DNA of 64,000 bases from Trichoplax adhaerens (taxonomy: Eukaryota; Placozoa; Uniplacotomia; Trichoplacea; Trichoplacidae): positions 5,768,411-5,832,410 of the forward strand of contig NW_002060948.1 of assembly GCF_000150275.1 (NCBI RefSeq), given 5' to 3'. The position numbers and the translations under genes are program-made. Below, in pieces: positions 1-13,778 of the stretch. The notes under the pieces are model-generated. The model saw only the letters and a program-made list of their open reading frames with translations, did no database searches and was not told the origin of the DNA. Within the stretch, counting starts at the first letter, position 1. Each line of letters begins with the position of its first letter.

Positions 1-68
1 CATTACTTTAAAACTTTGTTCATGATACGTTTCTTTGTTTATTTCAATATTAATGCGGGATCATAGTT

Positions 69-69
69 N
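69..69. other. Single ambiguous base (N)
   Basis: One unresolved base in otherwise continuous non-coding sequence. It has no effect on any gene model here. Confidence 0.95.
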
Positions 70-287
70 CGTAGTAAAGTTTAAATAACTTATTATTTGA
101 TTATTTCCATTACTTAACAAGAGGTACTTCTAATCACTAGTAAACGCGGATCGTTCATTTTTCCTGACTTACAAACATTGCAAATATCCTAATAGTAACT
201 GTGAGCACAATTCTACCATGTCTTGCAAAATCGGAACACAGTTTCCCATAATACCATATTCAGTATAATGCCTTCAATTTAGATCTT

Positions 288-370
288 ACTAGTGCAAACT
301 CCCGTCGCTTTGCTGACGATTTACGATAATGTGCTCATTTAACAGATAGTACTACCATTTGTCGTAGACC
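288..370 (+). repeat. Terminus of a dispersed transposon-like element (T1)
   Basis: The block starts ACTAGTGCAAACTCCCGTCG and continues CTTTGCTGACG then TTTACGATAATG. The same block recurs at 15162 in the same orientation, and at 18077 and 25893 in reverse. It contains an imperfect hairpin, CGTC-GCTTTGCT-GACG. The T1 copy also shares the AACAGATAGTA.TACCATT stretch with the 15162 copy, so the similarity runs at least 80 bases inward. No coding sequence from the element is visible next to this end. The rest of 1-839 holds nothing else I can identify. Confidence 0.6.
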
Positions 371-839
371 TGTAACAAGGATCAAATCGTGCAAATTAAC
401 CTTCGCCAATTTAAAGAATAAAATAAGTATCGTCGGATAGCAATATTGACCACATAATTGACTCTGAAACGCCAATAAAATCTGTAATAATTAATTGATT
501 AAGCTGATCAAGGATGAGTAATCTTATACTAATAATCCTATTATAAAAAGGATCTAATTGAGTAAATTAAAATTTGTCAATTTAGTAAATGAAAAATATC
601 TATGCCAAACATCATCAGATAGCAATGTTGACCATATCAAGGATTGTGAAACGCCTATAAAATATCTTATGATTAATTTATTGATGAAACTGATACTCGA
701 TGTGTTTGCTTTCAAAATAATTCAATGACCGATGATGATGTACTTGTTCATTAATAGCTTATTTCTCGATTTTTATCATTTATTAAACGCCTATGGCCAA
801 AGTCAAGGATGATCAGTCATCTGAATTCGGCGGAAAGGC

Positions 840-2558
840 ATGGATGGAACCTTACTAGGAAAAGATCTAAGATCTAGCTGCTGTCTTCTGGCTACTACTG
901 CTGTAAGTCAAATTATCACTGCTATAGTAGCCTATGCTCTGCCATGCCAAATTGGTTTATATGCTCCGTGTTTGACAGCGCAATGGAATACTTTCTGGGT
1001 TGCGGGACCCCTAAGTCTAGTATAAATAATCGATCAGGTCTCTAATATTTTTATTATTCATAAGCTAAAATTATTAGTGGCTTGAGGATCTCTTCGAAGT
1101 TATCCTATCGCCTATTCTGATTTGATGCTAATCAGGGAAATGCTGATGATTGCATCAAATCTACTATTTAATATTGTGTTCACACAAAATTTAGTTTTAC
1201 ACTTGAAATAGCTATTAAAATGAATCTTAACTTCAAAATTGATGAATTGAAGTGCATTGTTTCTCTTGTAATAACCATAGGTAATGCTATTTGATCTATT
1301 TGGCTTTATAATAAACAAAAACAATAATCCAAGCATAGGCAATGTAAGAGCGGAATAATTCCATCATTATATAGAGTGAATATTAAATTTTACTGGCGGA
1401 TGACTTAGTATATTATATTGCTAAATTTTACATATTTATGAGTCCTTTAATGCAACTGCAGTGCTAGTAGATACCGCTACATAAAGTCTAAATTTGGCCA
1501 ATTCTTCAAGTTGTTTTACTAACCGCGTAAATTTATAAATATAGTTTTAAATGAAATTGAATAATTTCAATCTCATATTTACGATTACGCTGATGTAAGG
1601 AGATTATTCCAGTCTTCTTTATCAATATATATATAATATATATCAGTTTTTATTACAGTAAATTTAACGAAATTAAGTTAAGTTTAAGCCATTTCAAAGA
1701 ATTGGAATAATGTCATAGGAGCATTTCAGTCTTGCTACGGACATGTCAGAATTTGCCACAGAACATGAACTTGTATACAAAAATAAAGCTATATATAGTT
1801 TCAAGGAAATAACTAAAAAGAGAATTTTATAGCAACATTGCCCATGTAAAGGCATTTAAGATATTATGACCTATACTGTACTATAATTAGCATAATCTGT
1901 TTACAAACATTTCGTATTCGGATGTGGAAATTGCTAGAATATGTACTAATATGATCGGCTACATATGTTAAAGTTAGCCTTCTCAATACTAATTCCCACT
2001 TACAGCATCCTAGCTATACTCGGTTATCTTTATTTTTTTCACACCACAAATTAAATGATTTAATTCTATTTTACTACCATTGCAGGTTACATGGCACAAG
2101 ATTATAGGTACCTTCTGTATATTTACTGAAATTGGGGGATTGACCGTAACTAGATTTACTATGTATTACATTATCGGAATAGCTAGTTCCCAAGATAATT
2201 TTAATTGTCCTGATAATATTAATTTGAAAAGTGTTCGAACCTCAGCTATTTTGATCACTAATGCACAATTTATCATCTATCTATATTACATCATCGTTTT
2301 AATATGGGTTATGAAAATTTATAATTTGGGTCCAAGTTCTTCAATTAGAGAGACTGGAAGCGATGGCATCATCAGGGTAAGAGTATGCATCTCTAGTAGG
2401 TATATAAATTAGTGATATACTCTCGTTCTATAGTAAATTATTTTGGTTAAATGATTTTTCAAAACATATTAACTAATATTCTCGCAATACAACAAAATTT
2501 CATTTTACAGCCGCATCGTTTACGTGAGAAAGATTTGCAAGCCAATAATGATAATTAG
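840..2558 (+). pseudogene. MS4A-like four-TM gene A, probably broken (exons 1, remnant 2, 3, 4)
   Basis: First paralogue of the tandem family. Exon 1 (840 to about 1010) encodes TM1, the LPCQIGLY motif and the start of TM2 (FWVAGP). In the sister genes this motif is followed by GTAAGT or GTAAAT; here it reads CCCCTAAGT, so the donor GT is gone. A remnant of exon 2 follows the acceptor at 2005: ILAILGYLYFF is readable, but one base out of the expected phase and without a donor. Exon 3 (2086-2376, phase 0 at both ends) is intact, with TM3, a loop Cys (FNCPDN) and TM4 with the IYLYY signature. Exon 4 (2511-2558) gives a charged tail and a TAG stop. AATAAA lies at 2677. The 3' half looks functional, so an unseen alternative 5' structure is possible. 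Confidence 0.55.
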
Positions 2559-3535
2559 GAGAGAATAATATTAAGCGATGTCGAAAGAATTGTTATCACA
2601 ACTCAGACCTTATAACTGGAGCTACGTGAATATAGCGTTTTATGTGTGTTATAAGTTAAGATTAAAATGATAAATGAATAAATTGTATCAAATGCTAGCA
2701 TAAATGCGCAAGTCATGACTGCGATAGAAATAATTCAAACAACGAGTTGCAAGCAGTGGGAAACTAACATTTTATACCGTATAGTTTAGAGATATTTTAA
2801 AAAGTGAATCAGCATTATAAATAGCTATGATAACAAAGACTGAGAGATATATTAGGCTATGATGCTTATTCCTAACCGAGTTACACCATAGAAGCAGATA
2901 AATATCAATAAAGAAATGATCAGACTCTGCCATGATACAATACATAAAAGCAAATTTCACGAAGACGGCAATGAATATCAATACTAGTAGTAAAGCTGAT
3001 AAAAGTACAAAATTTTAAAGTACTGCTAATAAAGCATGCAGGTGTCCGCTAATTCTGGCTAAAGTTGTAAGTCTAAATAATTACTTTCTACTCAATTCAT
3101 TCTTTCATAGTAAAATGAGAAATGAGTTAAAGTTTTATTTGTAATACGTTGAATATGATCGGCAAAGTTCATGACCGAATTTTAAAAAAATTTACGGTGA
3201 ATAGTTGCATGTCTTATTTTAATATTAATGTAAATAGTATTATTGTTGTGGTAAAAGTAGATGAGACGAAACGCTACCTCAAATATCGCTATGAAGCAGA
3301 AATTTTTTGTCAACCATGAATTAAATATAGCAAGATAAAGCAAATTACCCAAATATGGTATAAAAAAAGTTGATATAAGATTTATTTCATGTCTATCATA
3401 AGGAACAGTTAAGGTTCTCAAGTTAATAGCGATTTTTTCTCGCTGGTTATATAGGCTGAATTCTACTAAGCCGAGAAATATTTTCTGATTCGCTTGCTAA
3501 CTCAAATGAGTTTGTCGATAGCGTAATTTTTTACT
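2559..3535. other. Intergenic spacer between genes A and B
   Basis: AT-rich DNA with no coding exon I can support. It holds the probable polyadenylation signal of gene A (AATAAA, 2677-2682, about 120 bases after the stop). Short open frames on the minus strand here have no family resemblance or splice context. Confidence 0.6.
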
Positions 3536-4575
3536 ATGTCTGGTAGCATTTATCCTGCTACTACCTCCAAAAATACGGCCCACTATTGCAACCATTGTAG
3601 CTATAAAGTACAAGATCATACATTTGCACTTACCACCATAACTACGATCCAAATTACTATCGCTGCCATTGGATTATGGTTGCCATGTCGATTTGGTTTA
3701 TATATATCCAGTCTCAATTTTTATGCCAATACATTTTGGGTTGCTGGGCCGGTAAATGAGTACATAGTTAAAATGCTGCCTATTGATATTATTATTCTAT
3801 GCATAAACAGAAAGTTTTGACGTTGATAATTCAATCATCTATTCTACAGCATTGCCTATGTTCATAACATACGAATAATTATTGTATACGGTACCTTAAA
3901 TCTATACAGTAATATAATATTACACAATCAATTAGCAATAATAACAGGTATAAAATCTAGTTTTATTTAATGCTGCATTTTAATTTGTTCATTAGCCTTG
4001 TAGATAAAAATGCCTATATCATGTAGATCCTATCCGATAATAAATAGTTTCATAATCTCTAAAATCACTAGAATAATATAGCAGATACGATTGAATTTCA
4101 CTTCTTGACTGAATAATTTTGATTACAGACGCTAGCATTTAGCATTATTAGCAGTATCATCAATGCCAATGATAAACCTGACTCAAATTGGGTATGTATT
4201 CCTAAAATATTACCGAATCGAAATACAATTTCTTCCCATTTACTAGCCCTAACCTTAAAATTCTCAGTATGGACTATCGTTAATAATATATTGTAGGCAT
4301 GGTTTCACATCATTACTGGTACCGTGTGCTCATTTTGTACATTTGCAGGATTAATAACATTAGGATTCGCATTTTTCGATATGGTTACATTAATTGGCCC
4401 AAACAGCAATTTGAAGTGCTCTACCAACGTGGGTAGCTCGGGATTAACGCAAGTAACGCTTCCTGCTCTTATGGCAAATGCAGGCCAAATAATAATCTAC
4501 ATTTACTATGCTTTTGCGATTAAAGAAATTATGGCCCCCAATTTTAAGCAGGAGGCTACATCGGTGGATATTTAG
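3536..4575 (+). CDS. MS4A-like four-transmembrane protein, gene B
   Basis: Three exons: 3536-3751, 4129-4191 and 4297-4575, all phase 0, giving 185 aa. Exon 1 encodes a cytosolic N-terminus, TM1, LPCRFGLY and FWVAGP, then a GTAAAT donor. Exon 2 (63 bp, 21 codons) completes TM2 (LAFSIISSII). Exon 3 carries TM3, an extracellular loop with one Cys (LKCSTN), TM4 with IYIYY, and a short tail ending in TAG; unlike its sisters it has no separate tail exon. Four helices with both ends inside, and a WVAGP-type motif opening TM2, resemble the MS4A/CD20 group of plasma-membrane proteins. That assignment is an inference from topology and motif. AATAAA lies 52 bases past the stop (4627). Confidence 0.75.
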
Positions 4576-6039
4576 AAACGGTAAATAATTTAATGCAATT
4601 ACGTTTTAAAGCCACTTTATCAGGTGAATAAATGATTAATTAAGCGAAATTTTAGTCTTCGTTTTACTGAACTAATCTTGATAATAACGAATGAACATTT
4701 AATTATCTTTAAAATTAAATTTATTTTTGATATAAATTATTAGCAGCATTGGCTTTGTTACTCATTTCATTAGGTGTACGCTAAATTTGAAGAAGACTTT
4801 TAAATATCGTTTACAAGATAAGAAAGAAATGGTTCTGAATTAAATCATAGAAATGATTCAAGGGCAATGTCTTAAGTAACTTGTAATATTCGCTTTCCTA
4901 TTTGCGTGTAGTCGAGATATGATGTCAGAGAATTTGATGCAATGATTGATTTAAGTACAGTAAATAAACGAGGATTAGCAGTCATTTTATTTCGTACTAG
5001 CTTTTAAGATACTTAGGGCAAAAAAAATGTAATCTGGATAGAATAATATGGCATATGTAGTTAAAGTGAAGTAGCCTTCACAAAGATGCTACGGTAATCA
5101 GTCGCATTTTAAAGCAGTATTCTTGCGGAAATAATTTTTCGATAATGGTGAACATGTTCAAGCAAAATTTTTTATAATAGCAATATTCCTCAATTTTTAT
5201 AATTGTGAACTTTCTGAGGCGTGCAATCGCTTTTCTGTAGAAATTTCATACGCGGAAGGCTGTTTTTCAGGACCTTGTACGTACGTGCAAGCAAACTATC
5301 AGTTCGGTTATGTTATCTCCTAGATTGTGTATGCATCTGGACTACAAATTTACCTAGAATTATTAGATCCTACGATCTTCGTTAAATTAAGTTTCGTAAT
5401 TTGTGTTTCCATGGTGCAACGTTTGCATCGTTATCGTAACATAATTTCCATAAGATAACTTATCTAGGAATGTGTTAATTTATTGATGACGTTTTACATA
5501 TATTTTAATAGATAATTGAATAGTTGCATAATATTATCTATAACCTTTTAGTTAATGTTTAATCAGGTTTACTATAAATTGACCGGCTTTTCGATAAAGT
5601 TTAGTTTCAGTTTGTCTAAAGAGAAACTCTATTGGTTACTGTTCCTCCTGACGATAGGAGATCGTCAGTATTTAGAGTCATACTGCCAGTAGATGTCAGA
5701 GAAGAAAAGCCAGGCAATAGACTCGTAGTTTTAGTTTTCTGCAATAGTTTTATTTTTCGTCGCTGCAAATTTAGAATTGTAACGATAATGTAGACAGACG
5801 ATACTAAATAACATGTATAACTTTCTTGCGGTCGTTTTTGAAATTATCTACGTTTCAGGTAAGGATTATTTAATACAGATTATTGAATTATTTAATATAG
5901 AACCGTACTTATACATAAAGAAGCCACGAAAAGTTAATTGCTAATTGGATACTAATCTTTGCCGTTTCTTCTATACATGATATTCTACTACAGAAACTTA
6001 AAAGTTTCAATCAATTTAGAAAAGAATAAGTAGCTCATT

Positions 6040-6320
6040 GTTTATTCGTTTATATAAGATCTCTTGATCTAAGTGTCAGCTAAATCATTGATCTATGCAT
6101 TGGATTGATTTACGCTAAGCAATCGTCTTTTAAGCCTTAATTTCTTGTCTCATAAATTGACTTGCTAGGAAATGTACATTTATACCAACGCATTTATACT
6201 GAATATCTCTTCTTTTTATCTGTTTATATAAAATCTCTTGATCTAAGTGTGAATTCAATCACTAATCTATATATTCGATTGATTTACGCAACCAATCGTC
6301 TTTTAAGGTTTCATTTCTTT
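6040..6320 (+). repeat. Tandem duplication of about 105 bp, period about 174 bp
   Basis: Two copies, roughly 6040-6145 and 6213-6320. Both contain GTTTATATAA.ATCTCTTGAT, a middle part ending GATTGATTTACGC, and CAATCGTCTTTTAAG in the same order. Copies differ by scattered substitutions, so the duplication is not recent. Confidence 0.7.
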
Positions 6321-9300
6321 TCTTATATGTCTATCTGCAAGTATAGTGTACATTTATACTACGATGATAACCTCTCTTAATTATTACTTTAACGCTCTTC
6401 TAACTGTTATCAGAATTAATTTGCCCAATAGTTAAAGGATAAAGATGTAGTTATTCAACATGAATCTATGCCTGGATCTAGAATTTAGTCTAACACACAT
6501 TAAGAAATTTCTACAGATGATGTCAATCTATTTATTTTATAAAAGCGATTGATCTAAGCTGATGAGCATATCTTCTAATCTTTCTACCCTAATTTGGCCT
6601 TAATTTAGGCTGGATGTCACCAGAATCTTGCTTGCATTTGCCTCCTCTGCGTCTTTGCAAGTACTGTAATTTTAGTTGTGATTATACATTATAAGAGCAC
6701 TGATTCATTTTCCCAAGACGCTTACAGTCAATAGTCCTAATGGACAATTCACTTAGAAGCAATTACAAGATTCCGCCATTCCGGTTACGATACTACAGTT
6801 TATGATTTATATATATGTTTATACTATATATGGTTTATAGCGTTTGCTATAACTTCTTACAGATCTATGATAAATAGTACCATGACAAGAAACTTACAAC
6901 GAAACATCCAACAATGTAAGTAATATCGAATTTGATTATAAAGTAGGAAAATAAAGCTTTCATTTTAAGTTCATTGTCGGTTATAATTTCAAAAGGCTGC
7001 TATAGCAAGTGCTGTTGCATATTTTAGAATATTAGAGATATTTAATTTTACTAAGTAACTGCATTAATCTAGTTACTCCATTTATTTATAGACGCAGCCC
7101 TTGGCGAAAGAGAATCATGAAAATTTATTGGATAATAATGATACCAAACATATAGCTGTTAACGTATCTTAGATAAAGGTGAAATCAACATTTTTGTCGG
7201 CTTGATATTATGCAAATACTAGCATTTCCATAAACCTTCGTGATTTTATACTATTTATGATATGCACCTACAGCGATAATTTTAAGTTTCCATGAGTGAA
7301 AAATTGTTTATTGTATAAATGAGTAAGTGCTTTTGGCAAAGACTTCTTATAAATAGGAACTCCTTTAGGAAGATTTTTCTACGATCATTTTCTATGCATA
7401 TTCAATGAATAATTGTATATTGATACGTTAGTAGGTTAAATGATGTAATTGTCTGATTGTTTATCAATTTTATGAGATTTAGTTTAAAATTTAAACATTC
7501 TAACTTGCTAGTTTTCTGCATGTATAATAATGAATGTTTGAGTTACTTTTACGTGTCTGAGAATTTATTTCTGTCACTTTCAATAGTACAAATTTGTGTT
7601 TCTTATCCAGTATAGAATTAATCGCTTAATTGAAGATTGGATTTCTTATGGATTACTAGTTCGTTATCTAGCGACTAAATAACATTAACCTTTAAAGCAT
7701 CATGCATACAACTCTAATAGTTTAATTTAAATTTCCAAGAATGTTGAATGATTTGAGATCCAGTATTAAAATATCGTACAATAATTAATTCATCAAGTAT
7801 GAATTGAAAAAGGTTTCTGTGTCTGAACAGTGATAATCAGCCTTAGAGTAACTTTTAATGTCTACGCCATTTAACCCGCCCATAAGAACCTTAAATACGA
7901 TATTCTAACTACTCTTCCCTTGCCCACTTTCTGTACTGTGTTTGAGCTGATAATACTTATACTAAGAGCAGGACATGATTTGGCCTGCAATTCTCGCTTC
8001 ATTAAAAGGTTGGGGTGATATAAGCGATCGCTAAAATCCAAAATTTGTAGAAAATTGGAACCTTAATAGATCTTATACAAAGATAATATATGCATAGCTC
8101 TACCTTAGCCGAATATAACTACTGAACTTTTCTAGAAAGAACTACTAGAATAATCTAAGTTGATATCTTATTTTCTTTTCGCAGCTACAATCAGTACAGC
8201 AACATTCTAGAGTATTTTACACATATTCAGATTATCATGAGTAACAACATTTTATAGCGGACCTTCATTAATCTAATATAGAAACTACTACAGTATTCAC
8301 ATAGACATTATTTCTACCAGTCAGAGTACGATGAACTAAGTATATCCTAATATCTGATTTATGGTTCTATTTTTATCGTTAACCATAATAGTAACTCAAC
8401 ATTCTACTGTATATAGTCATCTGTACTTCTAGCATAGAATCTTCGACTACAGTTTATAGTCGTAAGCTACTAAATATGTCTAAAGGTAAATATAGAAAAT
8501 CACGCTACTGTATATCATACTAAACATGGCTAATAGTCAACAATCCTAATACTAAGTTACGTTACAGTCGGATTATGTTAGAAGGTCTTGGCCATGGGAG
8601 TAATTTACTAACGTAACATTATTGTTCTGTAAATTGAATGTAGATTAAGGTAAATTATTGATAACTTTTCCCGTATCATACAATTACTGATAAAATAGAA
8701 TATTAAGATAAGTACTTATCCAGATACTTTATTCGCTTATTTATGATTAATTGTTAACATAAGATAGCTCTGGACTACACGAACTGAAATGGATTTGTTT
8801 TAAGTTCTGATCAAGTAATTTGCATAGTTATAGAGAAGTGATATTAAGTCGTATGAACGATAGTACTAAGATTACCAAAGTCTAATAAATTAATAGGCAC
8901 AAGATAATGCGATCAACTAGAGTACCTGCTGCAAACTTAGAACCGTGCTACGTACGACATTAACTTAGGACCTAGAGTAATATTGCAATCTATTACAATA
9001 TTTAGTAGTCGCAATCGGCTCAAGTGAAGCCCGGCAGTTGTGATCCTTCAATTCACTTTACATACTCTAAGTGCTGAATTTTGAAGCTGTTATTTATCGT
9101 TTATAGTAAATACTTAGTAACACTGTTACCAGTAGATAAAATAAGGGCTATTTGCTTGATATTATTTACTTACCGAATATTACTTTAAATAGCAATAGTA
9201 AATATTCGTGTATGGTCACTGCAAGTAGATATCCCTTGTCAATTTTTATCTAATTTTTGTTCTTACGTGTATTTCAATTAAAGTTATTTTTGATGTTATT

Positions 9301-9559
9301 TCATTGCTGATCATTTATAGATTGTTATCTACTTTATAGATCATAATTATCAACTATTTCAAAGAGATTTTCACATGAAAGGTTAAAGAAATGATGATTG
9401 CTACGTCAACAACAAGAAAGACTAAATTATAAATTAATTGCAATCGAAAAAATACGGCTAATTATGACTCACGAATGACGCTGCATATAATTATCTTATC
9501 TAAGCCAATCAAAATCGTTATTAGTGATTGATTAAAGAGACAAATTAGATTAGTATTAT

Positions 9560-9990
9560 TGGCAAACTTAAATAGATATAAATTTTTATTAGAATTTTTG
9601 CTGATTTTAGTTGACATTCAACTATCATGATAAATTGGCAATAGCCTATCCTTGAGCTACGGTAATATATTGCAATAGTATGCCTGTATCACGATTTAAC
9701 ATCAGATCAAGTTATAATTGCATTTATTTTTATACGATAGAAGGGTGTTCAGATTACTTGCTAGGCTAGTGCTATTGGTTAACATAAATAGATATCAATC
9801 TTGATTAAAATCATTGTTGATTTTAGTTGGCGCTTAACTTATCATGGTAAAAAGGTAGTAGTTTATCATTGGCCTACCTAAATATATAGTAATAGGATAC
9901 TTATATTACGATTTAATATCGGATCAAGCTGTAATTTCTTTTAATTTTATACGATCGAAAGGTGACTACTATATTACTAATCGATGATTT
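9560..9990 (+). repeat. Diverged tandem duplication, period about 215 bp
   Basis: Two copies, roughly 9565-9770 and 9782-9990. Matching landmarks in order: AAATAGATAT.AAT, TGATTTTAGTTG, ATCATG.TAAA, ATTACGATTTAA/ATCACGATTTAA, ATC.GATCAAG and TTTATACGAT.GAA.GGTG. No coding potential was seen. Confidence 0.65.
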
Positions 9991-11109
9991 GCCCGCGACG
10001 TTGCTGCTAAAACACTTTTAGAGGTAAGAAAAATCATTCGATATAGGTAATATGTACAATTTATCACTCAGAGGTTCACCAATTATGTATTATTGCTGCC
10101 TTAAGTATGAGTATGTTAAACAAGCACCATTTAGTTGAGCTATTAATATTTAAAGAGACAATCATGGACTAGTACTATAACATAGCTTATCCTAACTTAA
10201 GTCTACTTGCAGGCTCCATCTAGACAAATAACATCGAGCATCTTACCCGTAAATTCTAAAACTTTATGTTGCTTAATTAATGTCCAACATCGTATATTTT
10301 GAATACGGTACTATCTTTAATCATGCCTATTTAGAAGTTTATTCTGATTTACCTTGAAATCACATAAATGCCAAAATTTTAGCTTGACTATTAATACATG
10401 TTATCTAGTAGGACAATAGAAAGATATTCTAGGAACTTATCTTATTTCAATAAGCTTATGAGACGATAACAAACTTTTTAAGGATTTTTATTAATTAATT
10501 AAGAGATCTACGCATGTTCTGAGAATAGGTAGCTTAAGAATCCATAGCGTTGTTATTTTAGTAATTGGGTCAGCTATTATCAAAATAATAAGAGCAGCTT
10601 AATTGCTATTAAGAAAGCTGACGACTTTAATCATTAATTTGCCAGGAAAAATCTATGCGCGCTAAGTATTGTCCTAATTGATAATAAGTAATCTAAGTCG
10701 TATTCGCAGTTGACTAAACTAAAATTGTAAACGGTAATCTAAAGTTGTTTGTGAAATGAAAATGCAGACTAATAACTAATATACTGGCATGGAAACTGGT
10801 ATTAAACCAATATTTTTAGTAAACGGTAAGCCACGAAGTAGATATGCTAGATTTACAAAAATTGAGTTAATCGCAATTTACATTACTATCTCATGTACAG
10901 TATAACCTCGTTTACACCAGCTTGGCTGGTACTTGTAACTTAAATTCATTTATTTATTTATTTATTCATTCATTGTATCAGAATCTTCTACACCTATCGA
11001 TTAATGTCCATTTATTAGAGAAAACCCTATTAATACAGGTTAAAAAGGTATTAAAATTTTACTTATCTCTAGTGGCGTTTCTATATTTCAAATTATTATC
11101 CTAAATAAA

Positions 11110-11615
11110 GTTTTACTATAGTGTGATAGAGTGTCTTCTCAAAATTATAACAAGAACTATAGTTTCTTGTAAACTTCACTTTTTTACATAAGAAAAGGGT
11201 TTGTCCCACAACTACCGAGGACTATCTAACTGCAATTAGGCCATCTCTGGACTATCCAAATTATTACAGCAATATTCACGATTTATGTACAATTAATTAC
11301 ACAATAATTTTCCTTCGAATAAATCATATCTTACCAATTAAGTTACAAGATCATATCTAAATTTACTATCGCACTATTAGCTCATAATTCACACTTCTAA
11401 TTAAAGCGTCACAGTGCAAATCTAACAGTACTAACACACTTAACACAATCTATTATTATCTCAGATCTTTATATAAACATCTCAATATAATCGCTAAAAT
11501 ATGTATTATAAACGCCTTCTACAAATAGACACTTAAGATAACCTTACACTTTAACGTACAGTTTAACCTATTCTCGAACTGGGATTGTCACCTAAGCTAT
11601 ATTTGGGGCTGCACT
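11110..11615 (+). repeat. Dispersed repeat R1, uninterrupted copy
   Basis: This block is matched by 25000-25343 plus 25894-26035 in the same orientation. Shared landmarks include TTCTCAAAA, GGACTATCTAACTGCAAT, ATCTCTGGACTATC, AAATTATTACAG, TAAAGCGTCA, ATCTCAATATAA and TTTGGGGCT.CACTACA. It has no open frame and no recognisable ends. I read it as an old non-coding mobile-element copy whose family I cannot name. The 25 kb copy is split by another element. Confidence 0.7.
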
Positions 11616-12407
11616 ACAAATACCGCAATCTGTAATCAAATCTAAGTATGTAAGAACTCTAAAGGTTACAATATCGCCTATGTACAATAGATTAGAATAA
11701 GGAAGCAACTTTAATAACCTTAATTTATCCTACTTGCACGATACAGGTTTTGGTTTCTTTAGATAACGAATTGCGAATTATTTATTTTTACTTAATTCTA
11801 TAACTTTTACGATACAAATATTTCATTCCATAATTATAAACTATCTTGGCTTATATTATATGCCATATTAAGATAATATTAGTAATCCGAAAAAAATTAC
11901 AAGTTTACATCGTTACATTCATCTTTACGATTGAAGTCTGTAGCTAAACTTGATTAAGGAATTCTAACCGATTTAATGTCTCTTGTTAATGCGCCTAATG
12001 GTGTTACAGAAAACTATCTATCCATTGATAAATATTTAACTAGTTAATCAAATAAATAAGCTGGATTGTTTCTATTTCTACAATTAACAGTAGATATGAC
12101 TACAGTAACATCTTGAATAACAGCCCTTGTAAGAAACGGAAATATATGATCTTAAGAATTCATTTTACTTCGTCAACTAGCACACGTACAATAATAAACT
12201 AAAGGTTACAGTACATACGAACAATTTCCGTTTAACATACTGTAGTATATACGCATTAACCGTAACAATATGAATTTAATGCTAGTATAACTTGTTCTAG
12301 CCTGAATATCGTTTAAATTTCTCTACTAACTTAGGACCACTAATAATAACTGAATTTTCTTCCTTCAAATCAACTTTATTCTAAACAGTTCACACTGAAA
12401 AATCACT

Positions 12408-13778
12408 ATGTCATCTATAAAGCCTGTCTTAAATGTTCCTGTTAGTAATACAAATGTTATTGTAACTCCTTCATTAATATCATTTCGAAAACTTGGCATA
12501 CAGTGCGACATCACTATTGCTCTGGCATTGATTCAGATCATCGTTGCAATAATCGGATTAAGTGTATACTGCCCATTTGGTATATATATTCTTAGTTTCA
12601 ATCAATACTTCAATACATTTTGGGTAGCAGGACCGGTAAGCAGAATTAATATCGCCAACTACCTTATGATGGCTTTATAGTCAGTTATCATATTAGATTC
12701 AAAGGATAAGTAGGGTATTCAAAACTAAGATTAAAAGCTGATGTTGTATATTTTCAACAGCAAGTTTAAATGAAATAGATTTAGAAATAGAGCAAATTTA
12801 TTTGTAGTCTATGGCTAATTGATGAATTTATCAGTTTATTCTATGATGCCATTAAAATGATCGCCTTTTATGCTTCTAGATGCTCGTACTTGGTGCTGTA
12901 GGCCATTTCATAAATAGAAGAAGCAATCATTCAGAAAGAGATGTAAGAAATAATGCATTAATCTGTCGTAAATTCATCGAACATATCTAATTATGCGAGC
13001 AGAAAAGAAGCAGTAGCTGCATTAGATTAAATTAATTATGAAGGATATTAGACTATACTAATCGGCAAATTATAAATTTGATCATTACGGCTTCTCCATT
13101 GAAATTTCCACTTTCATGCCCTAGTTAATTAAATTACTGTAAAGTTTCGGCTATCTATTTCAAGTAATGTAACAAATCGCTTTATATTTAGGTAATTGAA
13201 GCGATTACTTTATTAATTAGAATTCATGTCTATCATTTTATTTTGTTATCTTCAATTAAAATCTGTTCTTAAATTATTTCGGTTATATACTTTTTTACTA
13301 GATCCTAATTCAAAAAATCCTCTCTATTGTTTGCTTACTATGTTTATTCGGAGGATATGTGATACTGGGAATTACTATGCGTATATTAATCAACGCAGAA
13401 ACATATATTAAAGTTATATGCGAATTCGATCAAGAAATAAAGTCTGAAACACTTCAACCAGTTGCGATGGCGGTTGTGATAGTCCAAATATGCTTGTATC
13501 TCTACTACCTCGTCATCAGCAGTTTAACGAAGAGAGCTTTCACATACCGCTTAAGTGTGCTTATGGCTACAAGTAGCCAAACATTGACCGTAAGGATAGA
13601 CTACCTTTCTTAGTAATATTATAAAATTTTTAGAGAGTGCAATACTATAGGCCAATTATTAACTTTGGTATACGTTGTATAGATCTAACGTTGTTTACTG
13701 ATCTGATAGGTTCCATCATCATCAAATCCTAGACAGTCACGTAGTGAGACTCCTCAAAAAACTCTTCCTGCTCATTAG
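12408..13778 (+). CDS. MS4A-like four-transmembrane protein, gene D
   Basis: Four exons, 12408-12635, 12880-12942, 13302-13589 and 13710-13778, all phase 0, giving 215 aa. Exon 1 encodes a 35-residue N-terminus rich in Ser, Val and Asn, TM1 (LALIQIIVAIIG), YCPFGIY and FWVAGP. Exon 2 (63 bp) gives the end of TM2 and a charged loop (INRRSNHSERD). Exon 3 begins after ACTAG at 13301 with TM3, has a loop Cys (VICEFD) and TM4 with LYLYY. Exon 4 is a Ser/Pro-rich cytosolic tail ending at TAG. The longer open stretch starting at 13226 in another frame is a shadow. It belongs to the same family as genes B, C and E, and its membrane role is inferred, not shown. Confidence 0.75.

Larger units (their letters stand above)
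4576..12407. other. Long intergenic region with local repeats
   Basis: No coding exon can be supported over nearly 8 kb on either strand. The contents are the AATAAA of gene B at 4627, direct duplications near 6.04-6.32 kb and 9.56-9.99 kb, and the first copy of a dispersed repeat at 11.11-11.61 kb. The remainder is AT-rich unique-looking sequence. Confidence 0.5.

Noticed and set aside
10922-11104. Plus-strand Leu-rich open frame
   Set aside because: The front part is an ATTT/ATTC simple repeat and there is no splice context or homology.
13226-13411. Plus-strand open frame overlapping MS4A-like gene D
   Set aside because: It is out of frame with the TM3-TM4 exon (13302-13589), which aligns with the sister genes.
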